37,301 bases of DNA from Hydrogenophilales bacterium (GTDB lineage: Bacteria; Pseudomonadota; Gammaproteobacteria; Burkholderiales; Thiobacteraceae), in NCBI GenBank assembly GCA_016235775.1, contig JACRIU010000026.1:1-37301 (forward strand). Direction: 5' to 3'. The position numbers and the translations under genes were made by a program. Position 1 is the first letter of the stretch; each line of letters starts with the position of its first letter. Below the pieces are notes generated by a model. It saw only the letters and a list, made by a program, of their open reading frames with translations. It was not told where the DNA came from and ran no database searches. This document shows, piece after piece, positions 1 to 11,463 of this stretch.

Positions 1-676
1 ACATCGGCACCTTGACCGCGAACGCGGTAAAGAAGGCGAGGAAGATCAGCACCTGCTCTTTAAGGCTGAGCGAAAGTTCGTGATACTTCAGAATTTCGAA
101 ATGACCGGTTTGCAGATACAGGTAGATGAAAGCCACCAGCATCAACAGTGAGCCGAGCAAGGTATACAGGAAGAACTTGATGCTGGCGTATACCCGGCGC
201 GCCCCACCCCACACGCCGATGGCGATGAACATCGGGATCAGCATCGCTTCCCAGAACACATAAAACAAAATCGCGTCGAGCGCGGCGAATACGCCAATCA
301 TCAGGCCGGACATGATGAGGAAGGCCGCCATGTATTGCGCCACGTTGCGCTCGATCACTTTCCACCCGGCGATCACCACCAGCACCGTGGTGAAACTGGT
401 CAGCAGAATGAACAGCACCGAGATGCCGTCCACGCCCAAGTGGTAGTTGATTTTGAAAGTCTCGATCCAGGGCGCAAGCTCCACGAACTGCATGCCGGGG
501 CTGACGAGATTGAATTGGGTGTAGAGCGGGATCGATGCCAGAAAGCCCAACACCGCGCCGATCAGCGCCAGCCAACGCGCGGCGAAGGCATTGCGGTCGC
601 CGGTGACGAGCACCGCCACGCCGAAGAATATCGGCAGCCAGATGACCAGACTTAGAAGCGGCATTCCAAACAGCAT
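1..676 (-). CDS. nuoM: NADH-quinone oxidoreductase subunit M (partial, C-terminus outside window)
   Basis: Antiporter-like membrane subunit of complex I, one of the proton-translocating channels in the inner membrane. The first 225 codons are visible, starting at the ATG at 676 (MLFGMPLLSL). The segment holds FWEAMLIPMF, with the conserved TM5 glutamate, and ends in AFAVKVPM, with the conserved lysine of the half-channel; both are diagnostic of NuoM. The reading frame is open to the left edge. It is the last visible gene of the nuo operon, and nuoN is expected beyond the window. It is separated from nuoL by about 100 bp that carry a heptad repeat element, and no strong Shine-Dalgarno is seen. 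Family assignment is firm; only the end is missing. Confidence 0.96.
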   Translation of the reverse strand, partial: MLFGMPLLSLVIWLPIFFGVAVLVTGDRNAFAARWLALIGAVLGFLASIPLYTQFNLVSPGMQFVELAPWIETFKINYHLGVDGISVLFILLTSFTTVLVVIAGWKVIERNVAQYMAAFLIMSGLMIGVFAALDAILFYVFWEAMLIPMFIAIGVWGGARRVYASIKFFLYTLLGSLLMLVAFIYLYLQTGHFEILKYHELSLSLKEQVLIFLAFFTAFAVKVPM

Positions 677-688
677 AGTTAATTCCAA

Positions 689-779
689 GTAAGGAGTAAG
701 GGGTGAGGTGTAAGGAGGGCTAAGCGTAGTGCCGACTTCACGGCTTCTGACTCTTTTCGCCTCTCCCCTCTCCCCTCAC
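689..779. repeat. Heptad inverted-repeat element between nuoL and nuoM
   Basis: Positions 689-716 are four perfect-period 7-mers of form GTNAGGN (GTAAGGA, GTAAGGG, GTGAGGT, GTAAGGA). About 43 bases later, 760-779 carries three units in the opposite sense (CCTCTCC, CCTCTCC, CCTCAC). The last unit overlaps the nuoL stop codon (776-778). It is the same kind of element as at 3900-3972. It could fold as an imperfect hairpin in the nuo mRNA. Confidence 0.8.
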
Positions 780-2761
780 GCAACTTTAACAAACCAGGTA
801 ATCAGCACAAACACGCCGATCAGCATCGCAAACGCATAGTGGTAAATGTAACCGGACTGGAATTGGCGAACCACGCCCGAAAAGCGGCCGATGAGCTTGG
901 CGGTGCCATTCACCAGCCAGCCGTCGATCACGCGTTCATCGCCCTGCCTCCACAAGCCGCTGCCGATGCGGCGCGCACCGCCGGCGAAGAACCAACTGTA
1001 GAACTCGTCAAAACCATATTTGCGTTCGAGGATGGCGTAGAGGATGGAAAAGCGCGTGGCGATTTTGGCCGGCCATTCGGTGAACACCCTATACAACAGA
1101 TAGGCCGCCACTACGCCGCCCAGCGCCAGCCAGAACGGCAGCGTGCTGACCGAGTGGGTCGCCATCGACCAGGCATCGTGGAAATGCTCGGACAACTCCT
1201 TCATCGCTGGATGCGCCGCGGACACATGAATTGCATCGCCGAACCAGTTGCCATCGACAATCGGCCCCACGGTGAAATAACCGATGAATACTGAAGGAAT
1301 CGCCAGCAGCACCAAGGGCAACCAAACTACCCAAGGTGTTTCGTGCGGTTTGCCGCCATGCCCATGGCCGTGTTCATCATCATGCACCGGGAAGCGCTCC
1401 TTGCCGTGGAACACCAGGAAATACATGCGGAAGGAATAGAAGGCAGTCACGAACACCCCCGCCACCACGGCAAAGTAGGCGAAGCCAGAGCCGGCCAAAT
1501 GCGAGGCGCCCACCGCTTCGATGATGGAATCCTTGGAGTAGAAACCTGAAAAGAAAGGGGTGCCGATCAGCGCCAGCGAACCGACGAGCGAGGTGAACCA
1601 TGTAATCGGCATGTATTTGCGCAGGCCGCCCATGTAGCGAATATCCTGATTGTGGTGCATGCCGATGATGACCGAACCCGCCGCCAGGAACAGCAGCGCT
1701 TTAAAGAAAGCGTGCGTCATCAGATGAAAGATCGCGACCGAATAAGCCGATGCGCCCAGCGCCACGGTCATGTAGCCCAACTGCGACAGCGTCGAGTACG
1801 CCACCACGCGCTTGATGTCGTTTTGAATAATGCCCAGGAAGCCCATGAACAAGGCGGTGATCGCGCCGATCACCAGCACGAACGACAAGGCGGTGTCGGA
1901 TAACTCGAACAAGGGCGACATGCGCGCCACCATGAAGATACCGGCGGTCACCATGGTCGCGGCGTGAATCAGCGCCGAGATCGGGGTCGGGCCTTCCATC
2001 GAATCCGGCAGCCACACATGCAGCGGGAATTGCGCCGATTTACCCATGGCCCCGATGAACAGCAGGATGCAAATCACCGTGATGAGCGACCATTCCTGAC
2101 CCGGAATCAGCTTGATCGTCTGACCTGCCAAGGCTCCGGCTTGGCCGAACACTTGCACGTAATCGAGTGAGCCGGCATAGGCCAGCACCAACCCGATACC
2201 CAGCAGGAAGCCGAAATCGCCGACACGGTTGACCAGGAACGCTTTCAGGTTGGCGTAGATGGCAGTCGGTTTGGTGTACCAGAAGCCGATCAGCAGATAT
2301 GACACCAGACCCACTGCCTCCCAACCGAAGAACAGTTGCACGAAATTGTTCGACATCACCAGCATCAGCATGGAGAACGTGAACAAGGAGATGTAGCTGA
2401 AGAAGCGCTGGTAGCCGGGGTCCTCGCTCATATAGCCGATGGTGTAGATGTGCACCATGAGCGAGACGAAAGTCACCACCAGCATCATCATGGCGGAGAG
2501 CTTGTCGATCAGGAAACCGATCTCGAAATTCATGCCGCCGCTGGTGAGCCAGGTATAAATCGCGCCGTTGAAGGTATGGCCCAACTGCACGTCCTGAAAC
2601 ACTTGATACGAAGCCACGCAAGAAATGGCTACGCCAAGGATCGTGATGCGATGCGACCAGGTGCGTCCGATCAGCCAGCCGAACAAGCCTGCGATCACCG
2701 CCCCCGCCAGCGGGGCCAGCGGCACGATCAGATATAAGGTTTGCATGTCGATCATCTTCAT
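776..2761 (-). CDS. nuoL: NADH-quinone oxidoreductase subunit L
   Basis: Largest antiporter-like membrane subunit of complex I and the distal proton pump, carrying the long amphipathic lateral helix at its C-terminus. The 661 residues match the usual length. Visible hallmarks are FFGWEAVGLVSYLLIGFW (channel glutamate) and GKSAQFPLHVWLPDSMEGP (channel lysine and TM7/8 loop), followed by ALIHAATMV. A histidine-rich loop (HDDEHGHGHGG) lies near residue 460. The start at 2761 is 6 bp after the nuoK stop, so translation is probably coupled. An internal ATG at codon 3 or 6 would change little. Confidence 0.98.
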   Translation of the reverse strand: MKMIDMQTLYLIVPLAPLAGAVIAGLFGWLIGRTWSHRITILGVAISCVASYQVFQDVQLGHTFNGAIYTWLTSGGMNFEIGFLIDKLSAMMMLVVTFVSLMVHIYTIGYMSEDPGYQRFFSYISLFTFSMLMLVMSNNFVQLFFGWEAVGLVSYLLIGFWYTKPTAIYANLKAFLVNRVGDFGFLLGIGLVLAYAGSLDYVQVFGQAGALAGQTIKLIPGQEWSLITVICILLFIGAMGKSAQFPLHVWLPDSMEGPTPISALIHAATMVTAGIFMVARMSPLFELSDTALSFVLVIGAITALFMGFLGIIQNDIKRVVAYSTLSQLGYMTVALGASAYSVAIFHLMTHAFFKALLFLAAGSVIIGMHHNQDIRYMGGLRKYMPITWFTSLVGSLALIGTPFFSGFYSKDSIIEAVGASHLAGSGFAYFAVVAGVFVTAFYSFRMYFLVFHGKERFPVHDDEHGHGHGGKPHETPWVVWLPLVLLAIPSVFIGYFTVGPIVDGNWFGDAIHVSAAHPAMKELSEHFHDAWSMATHSVSTLPFWLALGGVVAAYLLYRVFTEWPAKIATRFSILYAILERKYGFDEFYSWFFAGGARRIGSGLWRQGDERVIDGWLVNGTAKLIGRFSGVVRQFQSGYIYHYAFAMLIGVFVLITWFVKVA

Positions 2762-2767
2762 TTCCGA

Positions 2768-3076
2768 TTAGCCCTTGAGGTGATCGAGATCGTCCACGTT
2801 GATGGTGCGCAAATTGCGGAACAGCACCACCAGAATCGCCAATCCGATGGCGGATTCGGCTGCCGCCACCGTCAGAATGAAAAACACGAATACCTGGCCC
2901 GACATATCACCCAGGTAATGCGCGAAGGCGACGAAATTCATATTCACCGCGAGCAGCATGAGCTCGATCGCCATCAGCAGAATGATGACGTTCTTGCGGT
3001 TGAGGAAAATCCCCAACACGCTGATGGCGAACAAAATGCCGCCGAGGATCAGATAATGGGATAGGGAGATCAACAT
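2768..3076 (-). CDS. nuoK: NADH-quinone oxidoreductase subunit K
   Basis: Small three-helix membrane subunit of complex I, homologous to MrpC/ND4L, forming part of a proton channel next to NuoJ and NuoN. The 102 residues match the family. Two membrane glutamates important in this family are present at about E38 ([10 protein letters not shown]) and E74 ([11 protein letters not shown]). The start at 3076 has a clear ribosome binding site (GGGAGGAT just before ATG). That fits re-initiation after the 189-bp gap from nuoJ, which holds a REP-like double palindrome. Confidence 0.98.
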   Translation of the reverse strand: MLISLSHYLILGGILFAISVLGIFLNRKNVIILLMAIELMLLAVNMNFVAFAHYLGDMSGQVFVFFILTVAAAESAIGLAILVVLFRNLRTINVDDLDHLKG

Positions 3077-3137
3077 ATCCTCCCGCTTTGTTTGTTCACT
3101 ATGTATTTCCCAAAAATGGTGTTGACTTCGTAAACAC

Positions 3138-3249
3138 CCTCTCCCCGGCCCTCTCCCGCAAGCGGGAGAGGGAGTAATGCGGCGCGGAGCACAGCAATAA
3201 ATTTACTGCTCCCCTCTCCCACTCGTGGGAGAGGGGCTGGGGGAGAGGG
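3138..3249. repeat. REP/BIME-like double palindrome between nuoJ and nuoK
   Basis: Two near-perfect hairpins: CCCTCTCCCGC (3149-3159) with GCGGGAGAGGG (3162-3172), and 12-bp arms at 3211-3222 and 3225-3236 around a TC loop. An outer pair, CCCTCTCCCC (about 3138) and GGGGGAGAGGG (up to 3249), encloses both. The middle also folds (GGAGCA ... TGCTCC). Translated, the sequence gives the familiar false-peptide signature [12 protein letters not shown] seen for proteobacterial REP elements. It starts 17 bp after the nuoJ stop and may stabilise or process the nuo mRNA. Confidence 0.85.
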
Positions 3250-3265
3250 AATCAGCCCAAGCAAA

Positions 3266-3892
3266 TTACTCATCTGCCGCCGCCGGCGCATCGGGTTTTT
3301 CCGCCGGCATCGACACAAGTCGGACTCGGTCTGCGCGCTTCACCCGCACTTGCTCAGCCGGGTTTTGATACTTGGTGTTCTTGCGCCGGCGCATGGTGAG
3401 CGCAATCGCCGCCACGATCGCCACCAGCAAAACCACCGCGGCGATTTCGAACGGGTAAACGTACTCGGTGTAGAGCAAGCGCCCCAATTCCTTGGTATTG
3501 CTGTAGTCGGCGCCATGCGCCACCGGTGCCGGCATTTGCTTGAGGCCGAAATGCTTGCCGCCCAGGATGACCGCCATCTCCAGCACCATCAGTACGGAGA
3601 CGATCCCGGCCAGCGGCAGATAATCCCAAAACCCCTCGCGCAGCTTGTCGAGATTGATGTCCAGCATCATCACCACGAACAGGAACAGCACCATCACCGC
3701 GCCCACGTACACCAGTACCAGGGTGATTGCGAGGAATTCCGCCTCCAAAAGCAGCCACAAGCCCGCGCCGGTAAAAAACGCCAGCACCAGGAACAGCGCC
3801 GCATGCACCGGATTGCGCGCGGTAATCACGCGCATGCCGGCAAACAGCAGGATCGCCGAGAAGAGATAAAAAACAAATGGTTCAAAATTCAT
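3266..3892 (-). CDS. nuoJ: NADH-quinone oxidoreductase subunit J
   Basis: Membrane subunit of complex I (ND6 homologue) whose TM3 pi-bulge couples quinone reduction to the proton channels. The 208 residues comprise five hydrophobic helices in the first about 165, with the conserved stretch LEAEFLAITLVLVYVGAVMV (about residues 49-68), followed by a charged tail rich in K, R, A and E. The tail runs about 30 residues past TM5. The start at 3892 (MNFEPFVFYLF) is the only sensible one, though no good Shine-Dalgarno precedes it. It is flanked on both sides by repeat elements, so it is the most isolated gene in the operon. Confidence 0.97.
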   Translation of the reverse strand: MNFEPFVFYLFSAILLFAGMRVITARNPVHAALFLVLAFFTGAGLWLLLEAEFLAITLVLVYVGAVMVLFLFVVMMLDINLDKLREGFWDYLPLAGIVSVLMVLEMAVILGGKHFGLKQMPAPVAHGADYSNTKELGRLLYTEYVYPFEIAAVVLLVAIVAAIALTMRRRKNTKYQNPAEQVRVKRADRVRLVSMPAEKPDAPAAADE

Positions 3893-3899
3893 ATTTATT

Positions 3900-3972
3900 G
3901 TTAGGTGTTAGGGGTGAGGCGTTAGGTGAAAACCTTTTCGCGCCGCCTCACTCCTCACTCCTTACCCCTCAC
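3900..3972. repeat. Perfect-period heptad inverted repeat between nuoI and nuoJ
   Basis: Left arm 3900-3927: GTTAGGT, GTTAGGG, GTGAGGC, GTTAGGT. Spacer of 17 bases. Right arm 3945-3972: GCCTCAC, TCCTCAC, TCCTTAC, CCCTCAC. This is four exact 7-bp units of GTNAGGN facing four of NCCTNAC. It lies 4 bp from the nuoI stop. It resembles in plan the heptameric short tandemly repeated repetitive (STRR) sequences known in cyanobacteria, but is arranged as an inverted pair. Confidence 0.88.
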
Positions 3973-3976
3973 ATCC

Positions 3977-4468
3977 TTATCGATATTTCGCATCATCCGC
4001 CCGATCCTGGGCAATCCTATCTTCGTACTTATCCCCGACCGCCAGCAGCATCGGCTTGGTGAAATACAGATCGCCGCGCTTCTCGCCGTGGTATTCGAAG
4101 ATGCGCGTCTCCACGATGGAATCCACCGGGCACGATTCTTCGCAGAAACCGCAGAAGATGCATTTGGTTAAATCGATGTCGTAGCGCGTGGTGCGGCGCG
4201 TGCCGTCATCGCGCTGATCGGATTCGATGGTGATCGCCAGCGCCGGGCACACCGCTTCGCACAGTTTGCACGCGATGCAGCGCTCTTCGCCGTTCGGATA
4301 GCGGCGCAGCGCGTGCAAGCCGCGGAAGCGCGGGCTCATCGGCGTTTTTTCATCCGGATACTGCACGGTGATTTTGCGCGCGAACAAATGGCGGCCGGTC
4401 AACTGCATGCCTTTCAACAGTTCAAGCAACAGGAAGCTGCCGAAGAAATCTTTTATGCGCGTCATCAT
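3977..4468 (-). CDS. nuoI: NADH-quinone oxidoreductase subunit I (two 4Fe-4S clusters)
   Basis: Peripheral-arm subunit of complex I carrying clusters N6a and N6b, which pass electrons from NuoG toward NuoB. The 163 residues contain two ferredoxin motifs: [12 protein letters not shown] (C64, C67, C70, C74) and [14 protein letters not shown] (C103, C106, C109, C113). An N-terminal amphipathic segment (residues 5-30) sits on the membrane next to NuoH. Two adjacent ATGs (4468 and 4465) give MMTRIKD; either works. The nuoH stop is 10 bp upstream. Confidence 0.98.
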   Translation of the reverse strand: MMTRIKDFFGSFLLLELLKGMQLTGRHLFARKITVQYPDEKTPMSPRFRGLHALRRYPNGEERCIACKLCEAVCPALAITIESDQRDDGTRRTTRYDIDLTKCIFCGFCEESCPVDSIVETRIFEYHGEKRGDLYFTKPMLLAVGDKYEDRIAQDRADDAKYR

Positions 4469-4478
4469 CTTCGGGGCC

Positions 4479-5525
4479 TCAGTGGAAGAGATAACCGTAA
4501 GGAGTTTGCATGGCCGCGCCGATCACCACGATCCAAACCAGGGTGATTGGGATAAACACTTTCCAGCCCAGGCGCATGATCTGATCGTAGCGATAGCGCG
4601 GGAAGGTGGCGCGGAACCACAAGAACAAGAACAGCACAAAACCGGTCTTGGCCAACAGCCAAGGCAAGCCATCCGGCAGGAAACCAACCGGCGACAACCA
4701 GCCGCCCAGGAACATGACGGCGGTCAGCGTCGCCACCAAGATCATGTTGGCGTATTCCGCCAGGAAGAACACCGCGAAGGCCATGCCCGAATACTCGACA
4801 TGGAAGCCGGCCACGATCTCGGATTCGCCCTCGGCCACGTCGAACGGCGAGCGATTCGTCTCAGCCACGCCGGCGATCAGATACACGACAAACAGCGGGA
4901 ACAAGGGCAAGAAATACCAATGCATCACACCGCCGGCCTGGCTGCGCACGATTTCGACCAGATTCAAACTCTGCGCCGCCATCAGCACGCCCACCAGTGC
5001 AAAACCCATGGCGATTTCATAAGACACGATCTGCGCCGCCGAGCGCATGGCGCCAAGGAAAGCGTATTTGGAATTGGAGGCCCAGCCCGCCACCACCACG
5101 CCGTACACGCCCATCGAAGTGATCGCCATGATATAGAGCAGGCTCGCGTCCACATTGGCCAGCACCATCTCGGCGCTGAACGGCATCACCGCCCAGGCGG
5201 CGAGCGCCGGTGCGAGCACCAATATCGGCCCAAGCAGGAACAGGAATTTGTTCGCGCCGCTGGGGATGATAATTTCCTTGAACATCAGCTTCAGGGCATC
5301 GGCGATCGGCTGCAGCCAGCCCTTGGGACCGACGCGGTTAGGGCCGATGCGGATCTGCATGTAGCCGATGATCTTGCGCTCGGCGTAAGTCAGGTAGGCC
5401 ACGCACACCATCAGCGGCAAGGTGATCGCGACGATCAGCAGCATGGTTTTCACGAAGGTAAAAATCTGCGGCCCCCACACCGGGCCGAACCAGCTTTGAT
5501 AGTAAGGGAGGAAGAATTCCATCAT
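4479..5525 (-). CDS. nuoH: NADH-quinone oxidoreductase subunit H
   Basis: Membrane subunit of complex I (ND1 homologue) forming the quinone-binding chamber with NuoB and NuoD. The 348 residues and roughly eight helices fit. Conserved stretches are [20 protein letters not shown] (about 47-66) and [20 protein letters not shown], plus [20 protein letters not shown] in the central acidic loop. The start at 5525 overlaps the nuoG stop by 4 bases (ATGA), so translation is coupled. A second ATG follows at once, giving MMEFFLPYY. Confidence 0.98.
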   Translation of the reverse strand: MMEFFLPYYQSWFGPVWGPQIFTFVKTMLLIVAITLPLMVCVAYLTYAERKIIGYMQIRIGPNRVGPKGWLQPIADALKLMFKEIIIPSGANKFLFLLGPILVLAPALAAWAVMPFSAEMVLANVDASLLYIMAITSMGVYGVVVAGWASNSKYAFLGAMRSAAQIVSYEIAMGFALVGVLMAAQSLNLVEIVRSQAGGVMHWYFLPLFPLFVVYLIAGVAETNRSPFDVAEGESEIVAGFHVEYSGMAFAVFFLAEYANMILVATLTAVMFLGGWLSPVGFLPDGLPWLLAKTGFVLFLFLWFRATFPRYRYDQIMRLGWKVFIPITLVWIVVIGAAMQTPYGYLFH

Positions 5526-7858
5526 GCGCGTGTCACCGTAATGGCATCAAACATACCGCCGAGCGCAGCGGTCAGGGGATGCGCCGCCGCGACGCGCACG
5601 CAGTTATCCGGCAAGCGATCATCGCGCGCCACGGGCAATTGCGTTTGGCCGGCGCCCTGTTTGAGCAGTATCATGTCGCCCTCATTCAAGCCGAGGCGCT
5701 GCATCAAGCCGGCATTCGCCCAAGCGCGCGGCGCTTGCGCATCCTTGGCGGCCTGCAAGGCCGGCGCCCGGCGCACGATGGCATCGGACTGATAAATCGG
5801 CACTTCCCCAATACGTTCGACGCCATGCGTTTTCACGCTGATATCGGCCAATACTGGCAGCGAAAGCGCATTGCTGAATACCGCTTCACCGCCCGCGAGC
5901 AGCTCATTGCGCACGTCTTCGGTGCTGTTGTATTCGAAGCCGGGTAAGTGCAGCAGATTGCCGAGTACGCGTAACACTTTCCACGCCGGACGGGTTTCCC
6001 CCTGCGGTTTCACCACGGCATTGAACGGCTGCACGCGGCCCTCGGTGTTGATGTAGACGCCGGAGGTTTCGGTGAACGGCGCGATCGGCAGCATCACATC
6101 GGCGTAGTCCAAGGCCAAGTGTTTGAATGCGGACATCGCCACCACCATTTCCGCCGCCATCATGGCGTTCATGGCTTGTTGCGGATCTTGGCTATCCAGT
6201 TCCGCTTCCACATTCAGCAGCACATAGGCCTTGCGCGGTTGCGCCAGCATCTGCGCTGCATTCAAGCCACCGGCTTTGGGCCACGCGCCCGCGACATAAG
6301 CGCCGACGCTATTCGCCGCTTCGCCCAGAAAACCGAATTTCGCGCCCAGCACGCGCGCCAACTCCAGACCGAGGCTATGCAAGGTCGCGGCTTGCGGGTG
6401 ATGCTGCGCCAGATTGCCGAGCAAAATCGTGGCGCTTTTCCCGGCGCATAGGCTGGCCGCGATCGCTTGTGCTGCCGCATTGGGCGTCACGCTCGACAGT
6501 GCATCGCGATAAGCCGCGCCCAGCTCCACGCCCTTTTGTTGCGCAGCGGCTTTTACCACTTGCGCCAAGGCATTCACCATCGAACCCGGCGCCACAATGG
6601 CCTTGTTGGCCACTGCGCACAGCAGATCATCGTCCACCGGGTTGATCAAATTCAGTTGGCCGCCATGCTTCACGGCTTGACGCAGCCGGTGCGCGAGCAG
6701 GGGTTGTTCCTTGCGCAGCGTGCTGCCGACGATCAGCATGGCGCCCGCTTCCGCCAAGGCTTCGACCGGCTGCCCCAGCCAAGGCGCCCCGCTCCGTTGC
6801 GCGTCGGCGCTGAAATCGGATTGGCGCAGGCGATGATCGACGTTGCCGCTGCCGAGTGCGCGCGTGAGTTTTTGCAGCAGATAAAGTTCTTCCAGGGTGC
6901 TATGCGGCGTGGCCAGCGCGCCGATCGCTTCCGCGCCGTGCTTGGACTTGATTTCGGCCAAGCCGTTGGACACATATTCGAGCGCGGTCTGCCAATCGGT
7001 TTCGCGCCACTGGCCGCCTTGCTTCACCATGGGTACGGTCAGGCGCTCGGCGCTATTCAGCGCTTCATAGGAGAAGCGATCCCGGTCCGCCAGCCAGCAC
7101 TCGTTCACCGCTTCGTTATCGCGCGGCAGCACGCGCAGCACGCGATCTTTCTTGATGTGCATGGATAGGTTGGCGCCCAAGCCGTCATGCGGGCTGATCG
7201 AGGGACGACGGCTCAATTCCCAGGTGCGCGCGGTGTAGCGGAACGGCTTCGAAGTCAGCGCCCCGACCGGACACAGATCGATCAGATTGCCGGAAATCTC
7301 GGAATCCACCGTCTGCGAAATGAAGGGCATGATTTCGGAATGTTCGCCACGCCCCGCTTGGCCCAATTCCATGACACCGCCGATTTCCTGGCCGAAACGC
7401 ACGCAGCGCGTGCAGTGAATGCAGCGCGTCATGTCGGTGGCGATGAGCGGGCCCAGATTCTTGTTCACCACCACGCGCTTTTCTTCGGTGTAGCGCGAGC
7501 TGCCACACCCGTAACCCACGGCCAGGTCTTGCAACTGGCACTCTCCGCCTTGGTCGCATATCGGGCAATCGAGCGGATGATTGATCAGAAGGAATTCCAT
7601 CACGCCTTGTTGCGCGCGTTTCGCCTTATCGGATTTGCTGGTCACCTTCATGCCGTCGGTGACCGGCGTGGCGCACGCGGGCAGCGGCTTGGGCGCTTTT
7701 TCCACATCCACCAAACACATGCGGCAATTGGCTGCGACCGACAATTTGCGGTGATAGCAGAAACGCGGGATATAGATGCCGAGCTTGTCGGCGGCATCCA
7801 TCACCGTGCTGCCTTCGGGCACCTCTACTTGCTGGCCGTCGATTTCGATATGCAACAT
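5522..7858 (-). CDS. nuoG: NADH-quinone oxidoreductase subunit G
   Basis: Large iron-sulfur subunit of the peripheral arm, relaying electrons from NuoF to NuoI. Start chosen at 7858 ([13 protein letters not shown]), 1 bp after the nuoF stop. Longer in-frame extensions run back into nuoF and read as out-of-frame nonsense. The 778 residues hold an N-terminal 2Fe-2S domain (C34, C45, C48, C62), the N5 motif [14 protein letters not shown] (H94, C98, C101, C107) and the N4 cysteines (C146, C149, C152, C196). A molybdopterin-oxidoreductase-like domain from about residue 215 onward has no catalytic role in complex I. The extra N7 cluster motif of the E. coli enzyme was not seen. Confidence 0.97.
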   Translation of the reverse strand: MLHIEIDGQQVEVPEGSTVMDAADKLGIYIPRFCYHRKLSVAANCRMCLVDVEKAPKPLPACATPVTDGMKVTSKSDKAKRAQQGVMEFLLINHPLDCPICDQGGECQLQDLAVGYGCGSSRYTEEKRVVVNKNLGPLIATDMTRCIHCTRCVRFGQEIGGVMELGQAGRGEHSEIMPFISQTVDSEISGNLIDLCPVGALTSKPFRYTARTWELSRRPSISPHDGLGANLSMHIKKDRVLRVLPRDNEAVNECWLADRDRFSYEALNSAERLTVPMVKQGGQWRETDWQTALEYVSNGLAEIKSKHGAEAIGALATPHSTLEELYLLQKLTRALGSGNVDHRLRQSDFSADAQRSGAPWLGQPVEALAEAGAMLIVGSTLRKEQPLLAHRLRQAVKHGGQLNLINPVDDDLLCAVANKAIVAPGSMVNALAQVVKAAAQQKGVELGAAYRDALSSVTPNAAAQAIAASLCAGKSATILLGNLAQHHPQAATLHSLGLELARVLGAKFGFLGEAANSVGAYVAGAWPKAGGLNAAQMLAQPRKAYVLLNVEAELDSQDPQQAMNAMMAAEMVVAMSAFKHLALDYADVMLPIAPFTETSGVYINTEGRVQPFNAVVKPQGETRPAWKVLRVLGNLLHLPGFEYNSTEDVRNELLAGGEAVFSNALSLPVLADISVKTHGVERIGEVPIYQSDAIVRRAPALQAAKDAQAPRAWANAGLMQRLGLNEGDMILLKQGAGQTQLPVARDDRLPDNCVRVAAAHPLTAALGGMFDAITVTRA

Positions 7859-7859
7859 G

Positions 7860-9134
<1,275 letters not shown>

Positions 9135-9136
9135 GC

Positions 9137-9613
9137 TTATTCCAACTCCGCCAGCAGCTGGTCGATTTTTTCCGGCGTCATGAAACCGCACATGCGGTGG
9201 TTGTTCACGATCATCACCGGCGCATCGCCGCACGCGCCCATGCACTCGCCCTCGATCAGCGTGAACTTGCCGTCTTCGGTGGTTTCGCCGTAGTTGATCT
9301 CGAGTTTCTGCTTCAAGTACTCGCCCACGTCGTGCCGCCAGGTGACGCGGCACGGCAAATTGGTGCAGATCACCAGCTTATGTTTGCCGCGCGGCTGCGT
9401 GTCATACATATTGTAGAAAGTCGCCACTTCGTACGCCGCGATGCGCGGCATGCCGAGATAATCCGCCACGAACTGGATCGTGTCGCCGGAGAGCCAGCCT
9501 TTTTCCTGCTGCGCGATGCGCAGCGCCGACATCACCGCCGATTGCTTTTGATCGGCCGGATATTTGGCGATTTCGCGGTCGATCTTCGCCAAGGATTCTG
9601 CGGACAGCGTCAT
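9137..9613 (-). CDS. nuoE: NADH-quinone oxidoreductase subunit E (2Fe-2S)
   Basis: Thioredoxin-like 2Fe-2S subunit (cluster N1a) that partners NuoF in the NADH dehydrogenase module. The 158 residues show four ligands: C83 and C88 (CTNLPC), then C124 and C128 (CMGAC). The N-terminal helical region (residues 5-60) and the [10 protein letters not shown] motif are typical. The start ATG at 9613 overlaps the nuoD stop as ATGA, giving tight coupling. Confidence 0.98.
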   Translation of the reverse strand: MTLSAESLAKIDREIAKYPADQKQSAVMSALRIAQQEKGWLSGDTIQFVADYLGMPRIAAYEVATFYNMYDTQPRGKHKLVICTNLPCRVTWRHDVGEYLKQKLEINYGETTEDGKFTLIEGECMGACGDAPVMIVNNHRMCGFMTPEKIDQLLAELE

Positions 9614-10863
9614 CGATCAATTTCCCCAAACACAATATCCTGCGTGCCGATAATCGCCACCACGTCGGCGATCATGTGGCCGCGCGCCATTTCATCCAGC
9701 GCCGCCAGATGCGCAAAACCCGGCGCGCGAATTTTCATGCGGTAGGGCTTGTTGGCGCCATCCGAGACCAAATAAATGCCGAACTCGCCCTTGGGATGCT
9801 CGATGGCGGCATAGCATTCGCCGGCGGGCACATGGAAACCTTCGGTGAAGAGCTTGAAGTGATGAATCAACTCTTCCATATTGGATTTCATATCCAGGCG
9901 CGACGGCGGCGCGATCTTGTGATTTTCCGTGATCACCGGGCCGGGGTTCTGGCGCAGCCACGCCACGCATTGCCGGATGATGCGGTTGGATTGGCGCATC
10001 TCTTCCATGCGCACCAGGTAGCGGTCGTAACAATCGCCGTTGACGCCGACCGGAATATCGAAATCCATGCGGTCATACACTTCATACGGCTGCTTCTTGC
10101 GCAGATCCCAGGCGACGCCCGAGCCGCGCAGCATGGGGCCGCTAAAGCCCAGGGCCTGCGCGCGCTCCGGCGAAACCACGCCGATGCCGACCAGACGCTG
10201 CTTCCAAATGCGGTTGTCGGTGAGCAGGGTTTCATACTCGTCCACGTAGGCCGGAAAACGCTGGGTGAAATCGTCGATGAAATCCAGCAGCGAACCTTGG
10301 CGATTTTCATTGAGCTGGGCGATGTCGCGCTCGTTGCGAATTTTCGAGGCTTGATACTGCGGCATCTGATCCGGCAGATCGCGATACACGCCGCCCGGGC
10401 GGTAATACGCGGCATGCAAGCGCGCACCGGAAGCCGCCTCATAACAATCCATCAAGTCTTCGCGCTCGCGGAAAGCGTAGAGGAACACCGTCATCGCGCC
10501 GACGTCGAGCGCGTGCGCGCCGAGCCATAGCAAGTGATTCAGCAAGCGGGTAATCTCGTCATACATAACGCGAATATATTGCGCGCGCTCCGGCACCTCG
10601 AGCTGCAGTAGCTTCTCGATCGCCATCACATAGGCGTGTTCGTTGCACATCATGGACACGTAATCGAGGCGGTCCATGTAGGGCACGGATTGAATAAAGG
10701 TCTTATTTTCGGCGAGCTTTTCCGTGGCGCGATGCAATAGGCCGACGTGTGGATCTGCGCGCTCGATGACCTCGCCATCCAACTCCAACACCAGACGCAG
10801 CACGCCATGCGCGGCGGGGTGTTGCGGACCGAAATTGAGCGTGTAGTTGCGAATCTCAGCCAT
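9610..10863 (-). CDS. nuoD: NADH-quinone oxidoreductase subunit D
   Basis: 49-kDa subunit of complex I, a relative of the NiFe hydrogenase large subunit, forming the quinone site with NuoB. Start chosen at 10863 ([20 protein letters not shown]) because the GPQHPAAHG motif belongs near the N-terminus and this ATG overlaps nuoC by 8 bp. A longer frame begins inside nuoC and is not credible. The 417 residues include [11 protein letters not shown] and a C-terminus ending in VFGEIDR, all typical of NuoD. As in all NuoD proteins the hydrogenase metal ligands are absent. Confidence 0.98.
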   Translation of the reverse strand: MAEIRNYTLNFGPQHPAAHGVLRLVLELDGEVIERADPHVGLLHRATEKLAENKTFIQSVPYMDRLDYVSMMCNEHAYVMAIEKLLQLEVPERAQYIRVMYDEITRLLNHLLWLGAHALDVGAMTVFLYAFREREDLMDCYEAASGARLHAAYYRPGGVYRDLPDQMPQYQASKIRNERDIAQLNENRQGSLLDFIDDFTQRFPAYVDEYETLLTDNRIWKQRLVGIGVVSPERAQALGFSGPMLRGSGVAWDLRKKQPYEVYDRMDFDIPVGVNGDCYDRYLVRMEEMRQSNRIIRQCVAWLRQNPGPVITENHKIAPPSRLDMKSNMEELIHHFKLFTEGFHVPAGECYAAIEHPKGEFGIYLVSDGANKPYRMKIRAPGFAHLAALDEMARGHMIADVVAIIGTQDIVFGEIDR

Positions 10864-11449
10864 TGAAAGAGCCTTCCCGAATCGTGCGTGGCGTGATCTC
10901 GCGCTCTTCAATGGAAACCGGCTGATAGACCACGCGCTTCTGATCCGGGTCATAGCGCATTTCGACATAGCCGGTCAGCGGGAAGTCCTTGCGGAACGGA
11001 TGCCCGACAAAACCATAATCGGTGAGGATGCGGCGCAAATCGGGGTGGCCTTCGAAGATGAGGCCGAACAGATCGAATGCTTCGCGCTCAAACCAGTTGG
11101 CGGCCGGCCAGAGATCGATGACCGAATCCACCACGGGGAAATCGTCGTCCTCGGCGAACACGCGCACGCGCAGGCGCTGATTTTTGCTGACCGACAGCAA
11201 TTGATACACGGCGGCAAAACGTTTCCCGCTCCAGGCGCCATCGCCATAACTTTGATAATCCACGCCACACACATCGATCAGTTGCTCGAAGCGCAGATCG
11301 TAGTCGTCGCGCAGTAGCTTCAACACAGACAGCATCTCGGCGCGCGGCAGCACCAGGGTCAATTCACCCACGTGCTCCTGGAGCGTGAAATCGACGCCTT
11401 CGAGCAAAGTGTCAAGACGCGCGGAAATGGCTTGAAGCTTAGGGTTCAT
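10856..11449 (-). CDS. nuoC: NADH-quinone oxidoreductase subunit C
   Basis: 30-kDa peripheral subunit of complex I that packs against NuoD and carries no cofactor. The 197 residues contain the family signature [20 protein letters not shown] (about residues 118-137), then [20 protein letters not shown]. It is a separate gene and not fused to nuoD as in E. coli. The start is the ATG at 11449. The 133-bp gap to nuoB is unusual for this operon and holds an inverted-repeat element bounded by 10-bp arms. Confidence 0.97.
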   Translation of the reverse strand: MNPKLQAISARLDTLLEGVDFTLQEHVGELTLVLPRAEMLSVLKLLRDDYDLRFEQLIDVCGVDYQSYGDGAWSGKRFAAVYQLLSVSKNQRLRVRVFAEDDDFPVVDSVIDLWPAANWFEREAFDLFGLIFEGHPDLRRILTDYGFVGHPFRKDFPLTGYVEMRYDPDQKRVVYQPVSIEEREITPRTIREGSFNG

Positions 11450-11463
11450 GCGGGGCTTTAACG

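Noticed and set aside
3070..3318. 82-codon minus-strand frame between nuoJ and nuoK
   Set aside because: Its [16 protein letters not shown] peptide is the translated REP element, not a gene.
4368..5792. Plus-strand open frame of 474 codons opposite nuoI/nuoH/nuoG
   Set aside because: Antisense to well-supported nuo genes; no recognisable domain and shadow-like composition.
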